This document shows positions 1 through 11,097 of a stretch of 64,000 nucleotides of DNA, one piece after another. The DNA is from Rhizophagus irregularis (taxonomy: Eukaryota > Glomeromycota > Glomeromycetes > Glomerales > Glomeraceae). The stretch covers positions 620,001 to 684,000 of the forward strand of contig NC_089455.1 of assembly GCF_026210795.1 (NCBI RefSeq), in the 5' to 3' direction. A program made the position numbers and the translations under genes. Every line of letters begins with the position of its first letter. The first letter of the stretch is position 1. The notes below the pieces were generated by a model that was not told the DNA's origin, searched no databases, and saw only the letters and a program-made list of their open reading frames with translations.

Positions 1-2120
1 TTAAGCTAACAGCATGTATGGCCGGCCTTCAATTTACTTGTGAGTACTTGAATAAACTTTTTAAACAAGCGAGGGTCGTGTTTAGTTTAAAGTTTAAGTA
101 GTCTATCTTTTTTTCTATATATATTTTTTCTATGTTCCGTTTTTCCTTCCTGTAAATTTAATACCATTAAAGTTTAAATAAATTATTATTTTAGGGACAG
201 TCGAATTGGCGTGAGTACTTTATAATTTTGAATAAAAATTTTTTTTTTCTTTACGAAATTTTCGTTGTAAATAATTTTCGTTGTAAAATAATTTTCAATT
301 TAAAAATTATAAATCAATTTATTAAATAATTCAATCGATCAAATTCTTCGATCGTAATCAATGCAAAATATTTCAATTCGGGCAAAAAATATTCGCGTTG
401 TATACCAGTTACGGTTCACCATATCTACGGTCTTTAGGCCTTACTACAGAGCTAATAGCTTTAGTATGGCTTGCAGGACCTTTATCGGGTTTATTGATAC
501 AACCTCTTGTCGGAGCAATCAGTGATAAAAGTACTTATAAATTAGGTAGAAGACGTCCTTTTATTATAGTTGGAGGATTTTTAGTCTGTCTCTCGATGGC
601 AGGTATCGCGTATTCAAGGGAATGGGCTAAAGTATATCTTGGAATGATTAACTCGAAGAATGGGGATGATCGGGATGAGGTAAATTATTAATGGAGATTT
701 TGGAAAAAATGATAATAATTGTTTATATTATTATACTTAATTCAAATAATATTTATTTTAGGCCAACAAGATTGCAGTGTATATTGCAGTATTAGCATTT
801 TATTGCTTAGACTTTTCCATAAATGCGGTTCAAGCGTCATGTCGTGCATTGATACTTGACATTCCTCCTCTTTATCAACAAGAAACAGGAAATGCGTGGG
901 CAGGAAGAATGTTGCACATAGGAAATGTCATCGGTTATTTTACAGGCTTTCTGGACTTAACTGCGTTATTTCCAATGTTAGGGGATACTCAGTTGAAGGT
1001 ACTCTGTATTGTTGCCTGTGTAATATTTATATTATCATTACTTATAACATCTTTAAGTGTGAAAGAGAAAGTATTTGAAGCAATTGATGATGACAAGTTA
1101 TGTATTTGAGGAATTTCATTTTAAAATAATTATAATACATATATTAAATTAATTTTAGCAATTAATCTTTAAAAAAATTTTTAATCTTATCTAGACCGTG
1201 GTGGCATACCATCGTATATATTTATAAAGCTTTTAGATACCTTCCGGTACCTATTCAAAGAATTTGCAATGTTCAGTTTTTCGCTTGGATGGGATGGTTT
1301 CCGTTTTTGTTTTTTAGGTAAGATTATTTCTAAAATTTATTTTTACCTTTTTTTTTGCATGAATAGTTAATTTGGTCCATTTCATAGTACAACTTGGGTG
1401 GCAGAAATTTATGCACAAACACACCCAACAGAAGATCCAAATGATGAAGATTTCATTTATAAAGCCACAAGAGCTGGCTCGTTCGGTTTATTATTATTTT
1501 CATTTGTATCAGTAGCAGCTGGTGTTATTATACCACTTTTTACTCCATCAACTTATCCGAGTCGTAATCCATTTACCGTTTATAACATATATATCGCATC
1601 ACATATTATTTTCTTCATTATAATGATGACTACATTTTTTGTACGTACCGAATACCATGCAATATCAGTTATTGCTAGTGTTGGTGTTCCATGGGCAATC
1701 GCTATGTGGATTCCTTTTGCGCTCGTAGGAGAATTTGTTCAAAAGGAAAATGTTGAAGCTATTGTTGAAAACACACATGTTAGACCTATCGAGAATCCCG
1801 ATATCGAGCATGTATCATCAATAGCTTCGTCGTCATCATCATCTCCTTTGGTTACTCCAGATGAGCAAAATGAAGAAGAGGAGGAGTTCGATGCAGGAAT
1901 GATGCTTGGAGTTCATAATATGTATATTGTATTCCCTCAATTTGTCATTTCATTAATAAGTTCTGGAATATTTAAACTTTTTAATGCAAATAGTGAAGAT
2001 GTTGAAATTGGAAATAACGATGCAGTAGGATGGGTACTGAGATTTGGGGGATTTATGGCATTAATAGCAGCTATTTTATCATGTTATCTTATAGATTTGC
2101 ATGTTTATAAACAAGCATAA
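1..2120 (+). CDS. sucrose/alpha-glucoside transporter (GPH/SUT-type MFS), 5' partial
   Basis: A sugar:proton symporter of the plasma membrane related to plant SUT/SUC and fission yeast Sut1, expected to import sucrose or maltose-like disaccharides. Predicted exons are 1-39, 195-210 (only 16 nt), 409-679, 762-1096, 1195-1317 and 1388-2120. They join without a stop into about 505 residues, and the N-terminus lies before the window. Family landmarks seen are GLQFTWTVELAYGSPYL, the WLAGPLSGLLIQPLVG helix, the GRRRPF loop, WMGWFPFLFF, STTWVAEIY, and near the C-terminus the GMMLGVHNMYIVFPQF helix. A Ser- and Glu-rich loop separates the last helix groups, as in fungal members. The 1096/1097 donor (GTTATG) is weak but is needed to keep DDDKPWWHT in frame. 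Family assignment is firm. Substrate is inferred. Confidence 0.9.
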
Positions 2121-2825
2121 TGATTTTTAAATATTTAAATTTTGTATGTATAGAAATAAAGAATATAACAACTTTAATTAAATAATCTAAATAATCATCT
2201 TTATTTTCTTTATTTTAATTTTTGAATAAAATATTGAAATGTGACATTTAATTTTTTACACCATCTCATCTCTTTTTATATAATACTAATAATAAAGTTA
2301 AATCCCATTTTTTCCAATATAAAAATGTTACATATATATTTAAATATTTATAGTTATATATTACAGTCAAAAAAAGCCTATTTTGAAAATAATAAAATGC
2401 AATGATCATATTTATATATCTAGCTGAGTGAAATATTTAATACAAATCAAACAAAACCGGTATACACACAAAATGTAAATTATTATATCTGTATCATTTT
2501 TTTTTATAAGCTTTTAACATCTAATATGACAATACATGATAAGATATAACATATAAAAGTTGTACTACACCAGATGACTTCAAATATTTGATAATTTTTT
2601 CCTTGAAATATCAACTTAATATAATACATTCAACTGTCAAAATTTTTCTATTAATTCCACATATAAACCAGAATAAAAATTTGCAATCAACATATTCTAA
2701 ACATAAAATTTTTTTTTCTGTTAATTGATGTGGTATAAGAATCATAAAAAAATCTAACAGGATAATTTCAAATAAATACAAATAATAAAAACTATTTGTC
2801 TGTCAAAGGATATCATCTTAAACTC
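2121..2825. other. convergent intergenic region, AT-rich
   Basis: This holds the 3' ends of the transporter (+) and of the repeat-rich gene (-). It contains AATAAA-like motifs (for example near 2154 and 2226) that could serve polyadenylation. I see no coding potential. Confidence 0.6.
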
Positions 2826-4484
2826 TTAAGGTTCTTTCACAATTTCTACTGTTTCAATAGTTGTAACTTCAACAGTATCAGGGCCCGTAAGTTTAGCTTG
2901 TGAAAAAGGTTCTTGAGATAATTCGGGAGATTTTTTAATCTCGTCGCTAGTAATAGTTTCGGTAACATCGGTTTCGCTAGGTTGCTTTTCACTTGTTTCC
3001 TCGGAAATTTCTTGAGCCTCTGAAGTAGTTTCTTCAGTAATTTCCTCATGAGCTTCGGAGGGTTCATCATGATTTTCATGATTTTCGTGAGATTCCTCAA
3101 CACTCTCGACATGAGATTTATCTTCCGACTCGGCCACTGAAGCTTCACCGTTAGATTCATGAGATCCATGAGATCCATGAGATTCAGCAGCTGAAACCTC
3201 ACTACGAGTTTCAGCATGGTGATGTTCATCCTCAACTTCATTGTTAGGTTTAACCTCAGATTCTTCTATATGAGGTTCTTCTGTATGAGATTCTTCTGTA
3301 TGAGATTCTTCTGTATGAGATTCTTCTGTATGAGATTCTTTTGAATGAGATTCTACTTCATGTTCTATAGCCTTTTCATTCTCATCCTTCTTTAAATCTG
3401 TTTTCTTTTTTGTTTCTGGTTTTGAAGCTTTCTTAGTGGGGTCATTTTTCTTAGGATCCTCTTTAGCATCTTTAGCAGAACTTTTGGCATCCTTGGAAGC
3501 ACCTGATTTTCCAGAAGATTTGGCAGCTGGTTTTTTATCAGTTGAACCCGAAGTTTTAGTATTGCTGGTGGGTTTTGTGGCAGTTTTGCCAACAATGGGT
3601 TTGGTGGTAGTGGTTTTGGTGGGAACGGGTTTGGTGGGAACGGTTTTAGTGGGAACAGTTTTAGTGGGAACGGTTTTGGTGGGAACGGTTTTAGTGGGAA
3701 CGGTTTTGGTGGGAACGGTTTTGGCGGCAGTCGCACGTGATGATGAGGCCTCTGGTTTTGCTTTATCAGTAGAGGAAGGTTTACCATGTGTTGTAGCTGT
3801 TGTGGATGTGGTTTTTGATTTAGGTACGTTTTTCTTTGTTGCTGATGTAGTTGAGGTAGTTGTAGTGCTACTAGTGGTCTTTTCAGCAGGTTTGATTGAT
3901 TTCTTTTGGGTACTCGCGATTTTGGAAGGTTGAGTAGTTTTATTGCTTGCCAGAGGTTTCTTTGTTGATCCAGAACCAGTTTTTTTAACTTTTTTGGGTT
4001 CCTCTTGAGCAACATTTTTAGCATCATGTTCTTTGTTTTCGTCAGAATTGCTTTCTTTTGCAGGTTCAGTTTGTTCTACCGTCTCACTAGTTGTTTCGGG
4101 GACTTCACTAACACTTATGGTGACATTATCTTGTTCCTTTTCAGCAACATTGTTATCAGGCTCATCTGGCTTTACCTCAATTTCTTTTTCCGAGTTTTCC
4201 GAGGTAACGGTATTTGAGGAATCGGCTATGTCCTTTTGTTCGACTGTTTCTTCTGTTGTATTTCCGTAACTATATGTTATTGTTCCACTTGAATTGGAAG
4301 AAGGTGCCTTAAGCTGAGCTTGTTCCGCATTTGCCTCAATTCCAGAATTAATTGGTAGTCTTCCGACTGGGCTACGAGAACGAGACAGGGGTTGTATTTG
4401 TCCAGGGTTTTCGTCTGGATTAGCTTCGAATTTTTTAATATTATCTTTGACCGAACCAAGGTTAGAGTGGTCTGGAATAACCAT
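2826..4484 (-). CDS. low-complexity Lys/Thr/Pro- and Glu/Ser-rich protein with VPTKT and ESHTE repeats
   Basis: An uninterrupted 552-codon frame on the minus strand; I do not recognise a family. The N-terminus (about residues 1-60) is the most ordinary part, with SVKDNIKKFEANP and SRSRSPVGRLP. Next come an acidic stretch, a basic Thr/Lys/Pro/Ser-rich middle (about 165-370) with seven tandem VPTK units built on a 15-bp DNA repeat (around 3600-3725), and an acidic His/Ser/Glu-rich C-terminus with four ESHTE units (around 3265-3345) and GSHGSHES. There is no signal peptide or membrane segment, so it is probably a largely disordered cytosolic, nuclear or cytoskeleton-associated protein. The charge layout (basic centre, acidic tail) resembles filament- or nucleic-acid-binding proteins, but that is inference. 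Unit number may vary between isolates. It is transcribed away from the UBX gene, with about 590 bp between them. Confidence 0.8.
   Translation of the reverse strand: MVIPDHSNLGSVKDNIKKFEANPDENPGQIQPLSRSRSPVGRLPINSGIEANAEQAQLKAPSSNSSGTITYSYGNTTEETVEQKDIADSSNTVTSENSEKEIEVKPDEPDNNVAEKEQDNVTISVSEVPETTSETVEQTEPAKESNSDENKEHDAKNVAQEEPKKVKKTGSGSTKKPLASNKTTQPSKIASTQKKSIKPAEKTTSSTTTTSTTSATKKNVPKSKTTSTTATTHGKPSSTDKAKPEASSSRATAAKTVPTKTVPTKTVPTKTVPTKTVPTKTVPTKPVPTKTTTTKPIVGKTATKPTSNTKTSGSTDKKPAAKSSGKSGASKDAKSSAKDAKEDPKKNDPTKKASKPETKKKTDLKKDENEKAIEHEVESHSKESHTEESHTEESHTEESHTEEPHIEESEVKPNNEVEDEHHHAETRSEVSAAESHGSHGSHESNGEASVAESEDKSHVESVEESHENHENHDEPSEAHEEITEETTSEAQEISEETSEKQPSETDVTETITSDEIKKSPELSQEPFSQAKLTGPDTVEVTTIETVEIVKEP
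3600..3725. repeat. 15-bp coding minisatellite (seven VPTK units)
   Basis: Seven tandem copies of a 15-bp unit, read as gtgggaacggttttg/a on the plus strand, inside the minus-strand low-complexity gene. Unit length is a multiple of three, so copy changes keep the frame. Several adjacent units alternate their last base, hinting at a 30-bp higher-order duplication. Confidence 0.85.
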
Positions 4485-5070
4485 CTATTATTAAGGTAAT
4501 AGGAATGAATGTTAATAATTTTGTTATAATAAACTGTAAACTATAAAAAAAAACGCGTACCTCGTTAAGTGTGTATGAACTGTGTATTTGAAATTAAGTA
4601 AAAAATAAATGGACAAAGAATATAAAACCAAATGCAAAGTCTTTGTTTAAAAGGAAAAAAAAACTAAGGCACTTTCTGCCACAAATATTATATTATCTAA
4701 TCTTAATTATGAGATATAGTTGTACTACGTAATTAGCACAGTCAATGGCTAAATTACAATATGCAACTTGTATATAAAAAGTCTATCAGTCTTCTGCGAT
4801 CATATGCAAATATGCAGATTCAAATCTTGAAATTAATCTATTTATAGGGAGTTTATAAGCGGGGTTGTAAAGCGAACTCGTGTTTTTAAGAAATAATTCA
4901 TAGGGTTCAAACATAAAACTATCGATTAAAAGTACCTAATAGAGGCGATTCTTGTTCCTAGAAATATTTGAAAAATTTGAAATATTTTAGACTTTATTCA
5001 GGATCTGTTGTTAAAGGGCGTTCCTTGCGATTAATGTTTGGTGAACAGTTCTAAGTGAACGATCGCAAAC
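4485..5070. promoter_or_regulatory. divergent promoter region
   Basis: Shared upstream region of two divergently transcribed genes (starts at 4484 minus and 5071 plus). It is AT-rich. I could not pick out a definite TATA box or a known operator, and I found no UBA-like coding exon here that would extend the downstream UBX gene. Confidence 0.5.
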
Positions 5071-6586
5071 ATGGGTCTAATGGCCATATTATATGCTTGT
5101 ATGAATTTTATTAGGGAAGTTCTGCAAATAGTTCTTTACTTTCTTATTCCAAGGCCTGCAGTTGGTGACGGTCAAAATCGTCAAAGAAATTCACAATTAG
5201 CTACACAGTTCATCCAAAAATTTGTGGAAAAATATGGCAATGTACATCCAGAATTTTTTCGCGGAACTCTTTCAGAGGTAATAATTAATGGTTATATCCA
5301 TTCGTTGGTTTAAGAGAGTTGAATCAATATATAAATAATATAAATGTAATTTTTCGATTTCCAATTAGGCAATGGAAAGAGCAAAAAATGAGCTCAGATT
5401 TGTTATGGTAATACTTCAATCAGACGAGCACGACGATACAGATAAATTCAACCGGTAAAAATATTTTAGAAGTTATTTCTTATATTTACTTCGATCTATT
5501 TGTTATATATTAAATTAATCAATCGAAAATCTCCAGGGATACGTTAACATCTGAATTATTAATAACGTTTCTCCGCGAGAACAATATAATAACATGGGCA
5601 GGAGACGTAAAGGACCCAGAATCGTTTCAAGGTTTGACCTATTTTTAATTAAATATATATATTAGAATTATTTTCTAACATAGTGTTTTATTAGCAAGTA
5701 TTACATTACAGGCAACTACATATCCGTTTATTGCTATAATTGTTGCCCAAATACCTCATGGAAGTACCGGATCTAGTCCGAGAATGATTGCTGTGGACCG
5801 GTTTGAAGGTAAATAAATCAATGATGCATTTGGTATTGTAATATTACTAATCCAACTGTTTACTTGAAAAATGCTTAGGATTTTCAACTCCAGAGAATAT
5901 GATTGCCAGACTTACTATATCAATTAATCGTTATGGATCGGAACTTCAGAGGATTAGAAGTGAGCGTGCAGGACATGAAGCTGCAAGACAAATTCGTGCA
6001 CAACAAGATGATGCATATTTAGCTTCATTAAAAGCGGACCAGGAAAAAGAAAGAAAAGCACATGAATTAGCCGAAGCAAAAAGGCTGGCAGAGGAACGTG
6101 CAAGAAAAGAGGAAGAAGCCCGTCAATTACTTGCATTAAACAGAGAGAATTGGAGGCGATGGGCTATAACACAATTACCCGATGAGCCACATCCAAACGA
6201 AACTGAAGTGGCTAAATTGAGCTTTAAATTAGCTAACGGAGAAAGAGTAGTGAGAAAATTTAGGGCAACTGATACTGTTGAGGTGATTATTCCTAATGGG
6301 ATTATTTAAAATGAGTTACTATATATTTAATTATTCTTTTTATCTTATATAGACGGCTTACATTTTTGTTGATACGTATCACTTAAAAAACGAGGCTTCA
6401 TCTTCGACAGTTTCTGAACCACCGTCAAATTATAAGCACACATTTGACTTTTTATTAGTATCACCGTATCCACGCATTGTTCATCATGTGGATAAATTTA
6501 AAGAAATAAAAAGTGAGCGAGGGCTTTGGCCAAGTGCAAATCTTATTGTAGAAGGATTAACTTCAGATGATGATGATGAAGAATAA
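5071..6586 (+). CDS. FAF2/UBXD8-like UBX domain protein (membrane hairpin, UAS, coiled coil, UBX)
   Basis: Exons 5071-5277, 5369-5454, 5537-5631, 5695-5808, 5879-6282 and 6353-6586 join to 379 residues with no stop. Domains in order: a hydrophobic hairpin-like segment (about residues 3-28), a thioredoxin-like UAS domain (about 45-180, with FVEKYGNVHPEFFRGTLSEA and TYPFIAIIV), a charged coiled coil (about 185-255, containing AYLASLKADQEKERK, close to the FAF2 signature), and a C-terminal UBX domain (about 275-370, FKLANGERVVRKF). Family members sit in the ER/lipid-droplet membrane and recruit the p97/Cdc48 ATPase to ER-associated degradation substrates. FAF2 normally starts with a UBA domain. 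Here an in-frame TGA lies 15 nt before the ATG, so the UBA is absent or sits on an unseen upstream exon. The 6282/6283 donor (GTGATT) is weak. Confidence 0.88.
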
Positions 6587-7092
6587 GATAATTTAAAATC
6601 ACTTAATACAGGAACCAGATATTTTTTTTTTTTAAAAGAAAAAAAGAAAAAAATATATATATATATATTATTATGTAGATTTTTTTTCTGTAATAAATCA
6701 AAAAAATTTCAATGATTATCAATTTTTTTTTAAGTTATTGTGCATTCAATAATTTGAAACTGTTGCACAAAAATTGGGTCTGTTATCATGTCTAATAAGC
6801 TAAGGCTAATAATGGAAAGTTTTTGGCCTTTTACAAAACAATCATGTGATCTGTGAAACAGATACTGCGCATATTTTCATCACATGATGAATTGTTTCTT
6901 ATATATGTGCATGATATTGCATTTATTTAAGTTTCCTTATAAATTCTCATTTAAGTCCGAATTCTCTCTCGATTTTCATTTTTTTTTTCTCACAAACGAT
7001 TTCTTTTCCCTTCCCCACTTAAAAAAAGAATAATTTTTAGTATATAATTCGATTTAATATTTTTTCCTTGACGTTTATAAAATATTCTAGAA
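6587..7092. other. intergenic, A/T runs
   Basis: The 3' region of the UBX gene and 5' region of the next gene. It has poly-A/T runs and a pyrimidine-rich stretch (about 6960-7015) just upstream of the next start. No gene seen. Confidence 0.5.
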
Positions 7093-7848
7093 ATGAGCTC
7101 AAAATTTTGTTCTGAAGAACAGCTCTTAACAATAAAAAAAATTAATAGAGATCAATCAAGAATAATTGATAGTAAACAGGCAATTATTGAGGATCAAGCA
7201 AGATTAATTAATACCCAACAGCAATTAATTGACATGATGTACGAAAATATTAAAACGCTGAAAGGTGAAATTAATAAATTACAAAGTGAAGTAGAAGATG
7301 ATGAAAGCAGTAGTCAATATCAGCGTCGAAATCATTATCATAATCATTATCATAATCAACGTCGATATCGTCAAAATACTAGTCATGGTTCTGAACATTC
7401 TATCGAAAATGTATCATCGAATGATCTTGAACATGGTAATTTGATTTTTTGTTACATTTACCGAAAAAAAAAATCGTCAATTTTAAATGAAATTGTTTTT
7501 TTCTTTTTTTTACAGAAGATAGATATGAAAATAACGGAGATAGTGAGCATAATGGATATAGAGTACTTCTCCGAAATATTAAAAATTCAATTTCTCTCAA
7601 AATGGTGAAAAATCAACTTGAAAGAGCTTATGGTCCAATATATGACATTGAACCAGATCAACAAAACGTAGCGTAATCAAATAAAATAATTTTTTTTCCT
7701 ACAAAACTCTCTTATTAATCACATTCTTTCCATTTTATAGAAAAGTCTTGCGTATGCTTATTTTGAGAATCTACAACATTCTTCCAAAGCTCTTGAAGAT
7801 GGACGTATTAAAGTTGATGCCGTCAATGTAATTATATCGAGCAAATAA
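7093..7848 (+). CDS. small coiled-coil protein with C-terminal RRM-like domain
   Basis: Exons 7093-7435, 7516-7667 and 7741-7848 give 200 residues with canonical introns (GTAATT..ACAG, GTAGCG..ATAG). Residues about 1-75 form a Lys/Glu/Gln heptad-rich coiled coil (IIDSKQAIIEDQARLINTQQ). A His/Asn/Arg-rich linker with HNHYHN repeats follows. The C-terminus GYRVLLRNI ... LERAYGPIYDIE ... SLAYAYFENLQHSSKAL reads like an RNA recognition motif: beta1/RNP2, helix, then an RNP1-like YAYF strand and second helix. The aromatic RNP1 positions are partly kept (AYAYF). Role would be RNA or protein binding with coiled-coil dimerisation; this is inferred. The second intron was placed to keep the RRM frame, and alternative donors 3-5 nt away exist. 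Confidence 0.65.
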
Positions 7849-8560
7849 GTTTCTTGGAAATTTCGCATTTCATTTATGTGCCTTGATCTTTTTTTTTTTG
7901 ATCTATTTTTTGTGTATTCGTTAATCATTAAAAAGAAAGATTATGTAATTACATTTTAATATCCCATAATATTCTTTGTTAATATATCTGATATGCAATT
8001 TTTAAAATTTGTAAATGATGAAAATTTGTAAATGATGAATAAATATTATTAATAATTTCTTAAGGTCATCATGTCGTGATACAAATGTGATATTAAGAAA
8101 TATATCACAGGTGATCTCTGATTTCCAAATCAAGAAACAATAACTGCTTTAAACTCACCTTCACGTGATATGCTATTTTGTGCATCAATAAAAAAAATTT
8201 CGGACTTTTCGGTTTATTTTCTTTATTGTTCATGAAAAAACTTTCCGGAACAATACGTTCAATCACGAAAAGCTTGAGAAACGAAGTTTCTATATCAGAA
8301 AGTTTGACGGAATTTCTGATAATGATGTTCGGACGTTTATTCTCAAATTGCATTGGGTTGTATTCAACATTTTACATATTATTAAAAATGATGAATATAT
8401 GCAACAATATCTCCTATTACTAAACTAAAAGTATATCATTTAAATTTAATTATCAAAAAAAAAAGTTAGTAAAATGTTTCTATGAAGTAACTTTTTTTTT
8501 AAAAAAAAACACTCACCTTCTGAAGTTGAAATAAAGCTAAAAAACTAAAATCCAGTGTGG
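7849..8560. other. intergenic, no recognised gene
   Basis: Contains a less AT-biased stretch (8100-8360) with open frames on both strands (up to about 80 codons). They overlap each other and match nothing I recognise. They may be decayed coding DNA. Confidence 0.4.
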
Positions 8561-8869
8561 TATCCAAAAGGCAAGGAATGCAACGGTAATAACAGGAACA
8601 GATGAAACTATACATTGGTGGCTGATTTGCTTCGTATTGTTGGTTGAATACTTTTCCTTCGGCGATTAGGTGAGTAGTTATGTAGAATCTTTTTGTTTAT
8701 GATGCGTTCTAAAGTTTGCATTCCTAAACTCAGAAATCACCAAGAATGCAGACTGTTCATTGGAGAATATCCTTATTTGACAGCAGACCCTGAATTTTCG
8801 ATTAATATGATAGACACGTCCATGATTTCTGTAGAGGTAGGTATGTTTTATTTTCTGACAGGACCATAT

Positions 8870-9262
8870 TTATTTATTAACTTAGCAGTTCTCTACAGGA
8901 TAAACACCTGCAAACCATTGGTCTTTCGAAAGGTTATGGGGAATGGCAAATTGTTGCTGAGATACTCGCCTGTAGTGACGAAAATATGCGTCAAGCTCGT
9001 GTGGCTAGGGACCAGACCATTTATGTTGTTCGCATCATCTCAATATACGTTACGTTTTACAAGGCTGTGATCTCTGCATCATATTTGATAGAACTTGGTG
9101 AGGGTCTGCCACAAGAACAATCAGTTGTAATTTTAAGATGGCCAGGGGAAAACATTCTAGAGGCTGGCCTGAAACCCTGAATATTGCAGAACCAGAAAGA
9201 AGTCGTGAAGTGCTGGAAATATTAATCAGAATTCGTCAACATCTTATAGCGAGTGGAAATTA
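8870..9262 (+). pseudogene. C-terminal fragment of an unrecognised protein, frameshifted
   Basis: From about 8898 a plausible coding stretch (DKHLQTIGLSKGYGEWQ, then MRQARVARDQTIYVVRIIS, then LPQEQSVVILRWPGENILEAG) runs to about 9170 in one frame. It continues in another frame as LNIAEPERSREVLEILIRIR and ends at a TAA near 9262. The switch near 9172 implies a one-base indel. Upstream sequence (8693-8890) has matching base composition but broken frames. The protein family is not known to me; the style suggests a multicopy lineage-specific family. No function is claimed. Confidence 0.45.
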
Positions 9263-9498
9263 AGTATATTAATATAATATTAATTTAGCTGAGCTTGAAA
9301 CACCGTGTAGCATGATTTATTCAGTGTGTATTCTTAAAATTTTTCATTTGGATAAAAATGAGATTCGCAGATGCTGTTGGATCAGTTTTTTTTAATGTAC
9401 AAAAATGATATTTTATTACAATTAACATCTGAAATCAAATTTAATACTTATATTTGGACACCACTAATTAGAAAGGCATTTTTTTCAGAAAAGCCGAT

Positions 9499-9740
9499 AT
9501 GAAATTAAGGTGTGGAGAGCAAACTTCCAATTCTTATGAAAAGTTAAAAGAGCTTTTAAATATTGGTGGTCGAAGTACCCTTAGATTAGATAGGAAAGGT
9601 CTTCTAAAGTCATTGGGAACAGAATTACTTGTACAGGAAGATGGAGTATTAAGTACACGTGGTAAAAGAAAAGGAGATTTAAATAAAGAGCGTCCTTATC
9701 CTAGACCCCGGTTCAGGGTCCAGGCTTCTTATCCTAGACC
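9499..9740 (+). pseudogene. possible coding remnant
   Basis: About 80 codons open from ATG 9499 with balanced amino-acid content (CGEQTSNSYEKLKELLNIGG, LRLDRKGLLKSLGTELL). It then runs into an imperfect duplication (CCTTATCCTAGACCC twice, 9693-9741) and repeat DNA. No homologue recognised. It may be the degenerate end of a gene or transposon. Confidence 0.3.
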
Positions 9741-9786
9741 CACCTTAAATATGATTGTTTTAATCAGCAGAAAATATACCATATAC

Positions 9787-9935
9787 ACGCGTAACATTTA
9801 GAAAAATTTTCATAAAATTTTTTTTATAATATACGGCTATTTGGCTAATAAGCGCGTAACATTTATAGAAAAATTTTCATAAATTTTTTTTTATAATATA
9901 CGCTAATACGCGTATAACATTTATCAGAAAACTTT
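9787..9935. repeat. three tandem ~65-bp units
   Basis: Three imperfect copies of a unit beginning CGCGTAACATTTA, followed by an AAAATTTTCATAAA block and ATAATATACG. Units diverge progressively to the right. Confidence 0.7.
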
Positions 9936-11097
9936 CAAGATTTTTAAATTAATTTTTTTTTATTGTAAGAATTTTTTTATGACAAAAAAATGATATAAAA
10001 TAAACTAAACCAATAATCAGAAATATTTATCAAATATTTGACAACCGGGTAAAGAATTATTTATTATATTTCATTTATTCTCTACTTACAAAATAACCTT
10101 ATTTTAAAAAAAAATACCATGAAAATACTTTTTTCCCGAATTTTCATTGAAGGTAAATATGATATTCAAACAATTTTATTTTTCAACACACCAACCAAAG
10201 CCAATTAATTTTAACTAAAATGCTAAAATTATACCATGAATATCTACAAAAATACACACATGTTAGTAAAATCACAAACTTTAGTTGAAAGAAGTTTCAA
10301 ACAATACATAATAATTTAATCCAAACCTCAAAAAAACCATAATAAACTTACCTATTTCAAGTGTTAAAGTGTAAAGAACACTTTGTATTTATTAGATTTA
10401 ATATTTTTGATAAAAAGGTTTTTTTTTATTATTCTAATATAAAAAGAAGAAAAATAATTTGTGCAAAAAAAAATATAAAAGAAAAAAGACTAAATGAAAA
10501 AGTAGTCAGTAGTGTAAGAAAAAGAAAGAGAGTAAGCATTTATTTTGTATGAAAGAAAAATAGTGGTAAATAGCTAATAATGATTAGCTGAATATAAGGT
10601 TTAAGTTAAAAGTCTAGATCTCCCAGGTCTAAGTTAAATTTTTTTTAAATAAATTAGAGTATTGTTTAAAAATAATTTAACAACACTTACTGTAGTGCTG
10701 CCTAAAATTCATTTAATGATAAAATTCAAAAATCAAATTCAAAACTTTATTTTAATGAAAAAATTAGTAAATCTAAAACTTTTCTAAATTATAATTAGTT
10801 TTGGAAAAGTATAAAAACAGTTTAGACAATTAAGTTTATTATAAAAAATAGTTTTAGAATTCAGATTAAATTTTGAATAAACTAAAATTTTGAAAAAATA
10901 GTTTTGACAAGCATCCTTAATCTACTGATATCAACAAAAAAATAAAAGATTACATTACATAGATTGAATTGTATAGTCTTCAATCAAATGGACTTTGTCT
11001 TACAGTAGTATCTATTTCCAAATATTTATTTGAAAACATTATCATTACTATAGATCTATAGAATGAAGAAATTCCTAAAAGGTTAAAATTATAGAAA
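9936..11097. other. AT-rich intergenic DNA
   Basis: Nothing coding. It has homopolymer runs and short motifs such as the near-palindrome CTAGATCTCCCAGGTCTAAG (about 10613), without clear element ends. Confidence 0.5.

Noticed and set aside
3436-3933. Long plus-strand open frame, rich in Val/Leu/Gly
   Set aside because: It is the antisense reading of the 15-bp coding minisatellite and low-complexity part of the minus-strand gene.
3392-4027. Pro/Leu/Lys-rich open frame overlapping the low-complexity gene in another frame
   Set aside because: An alternate-frame shadow; its repeats are the same DNA repeats read out of phase.
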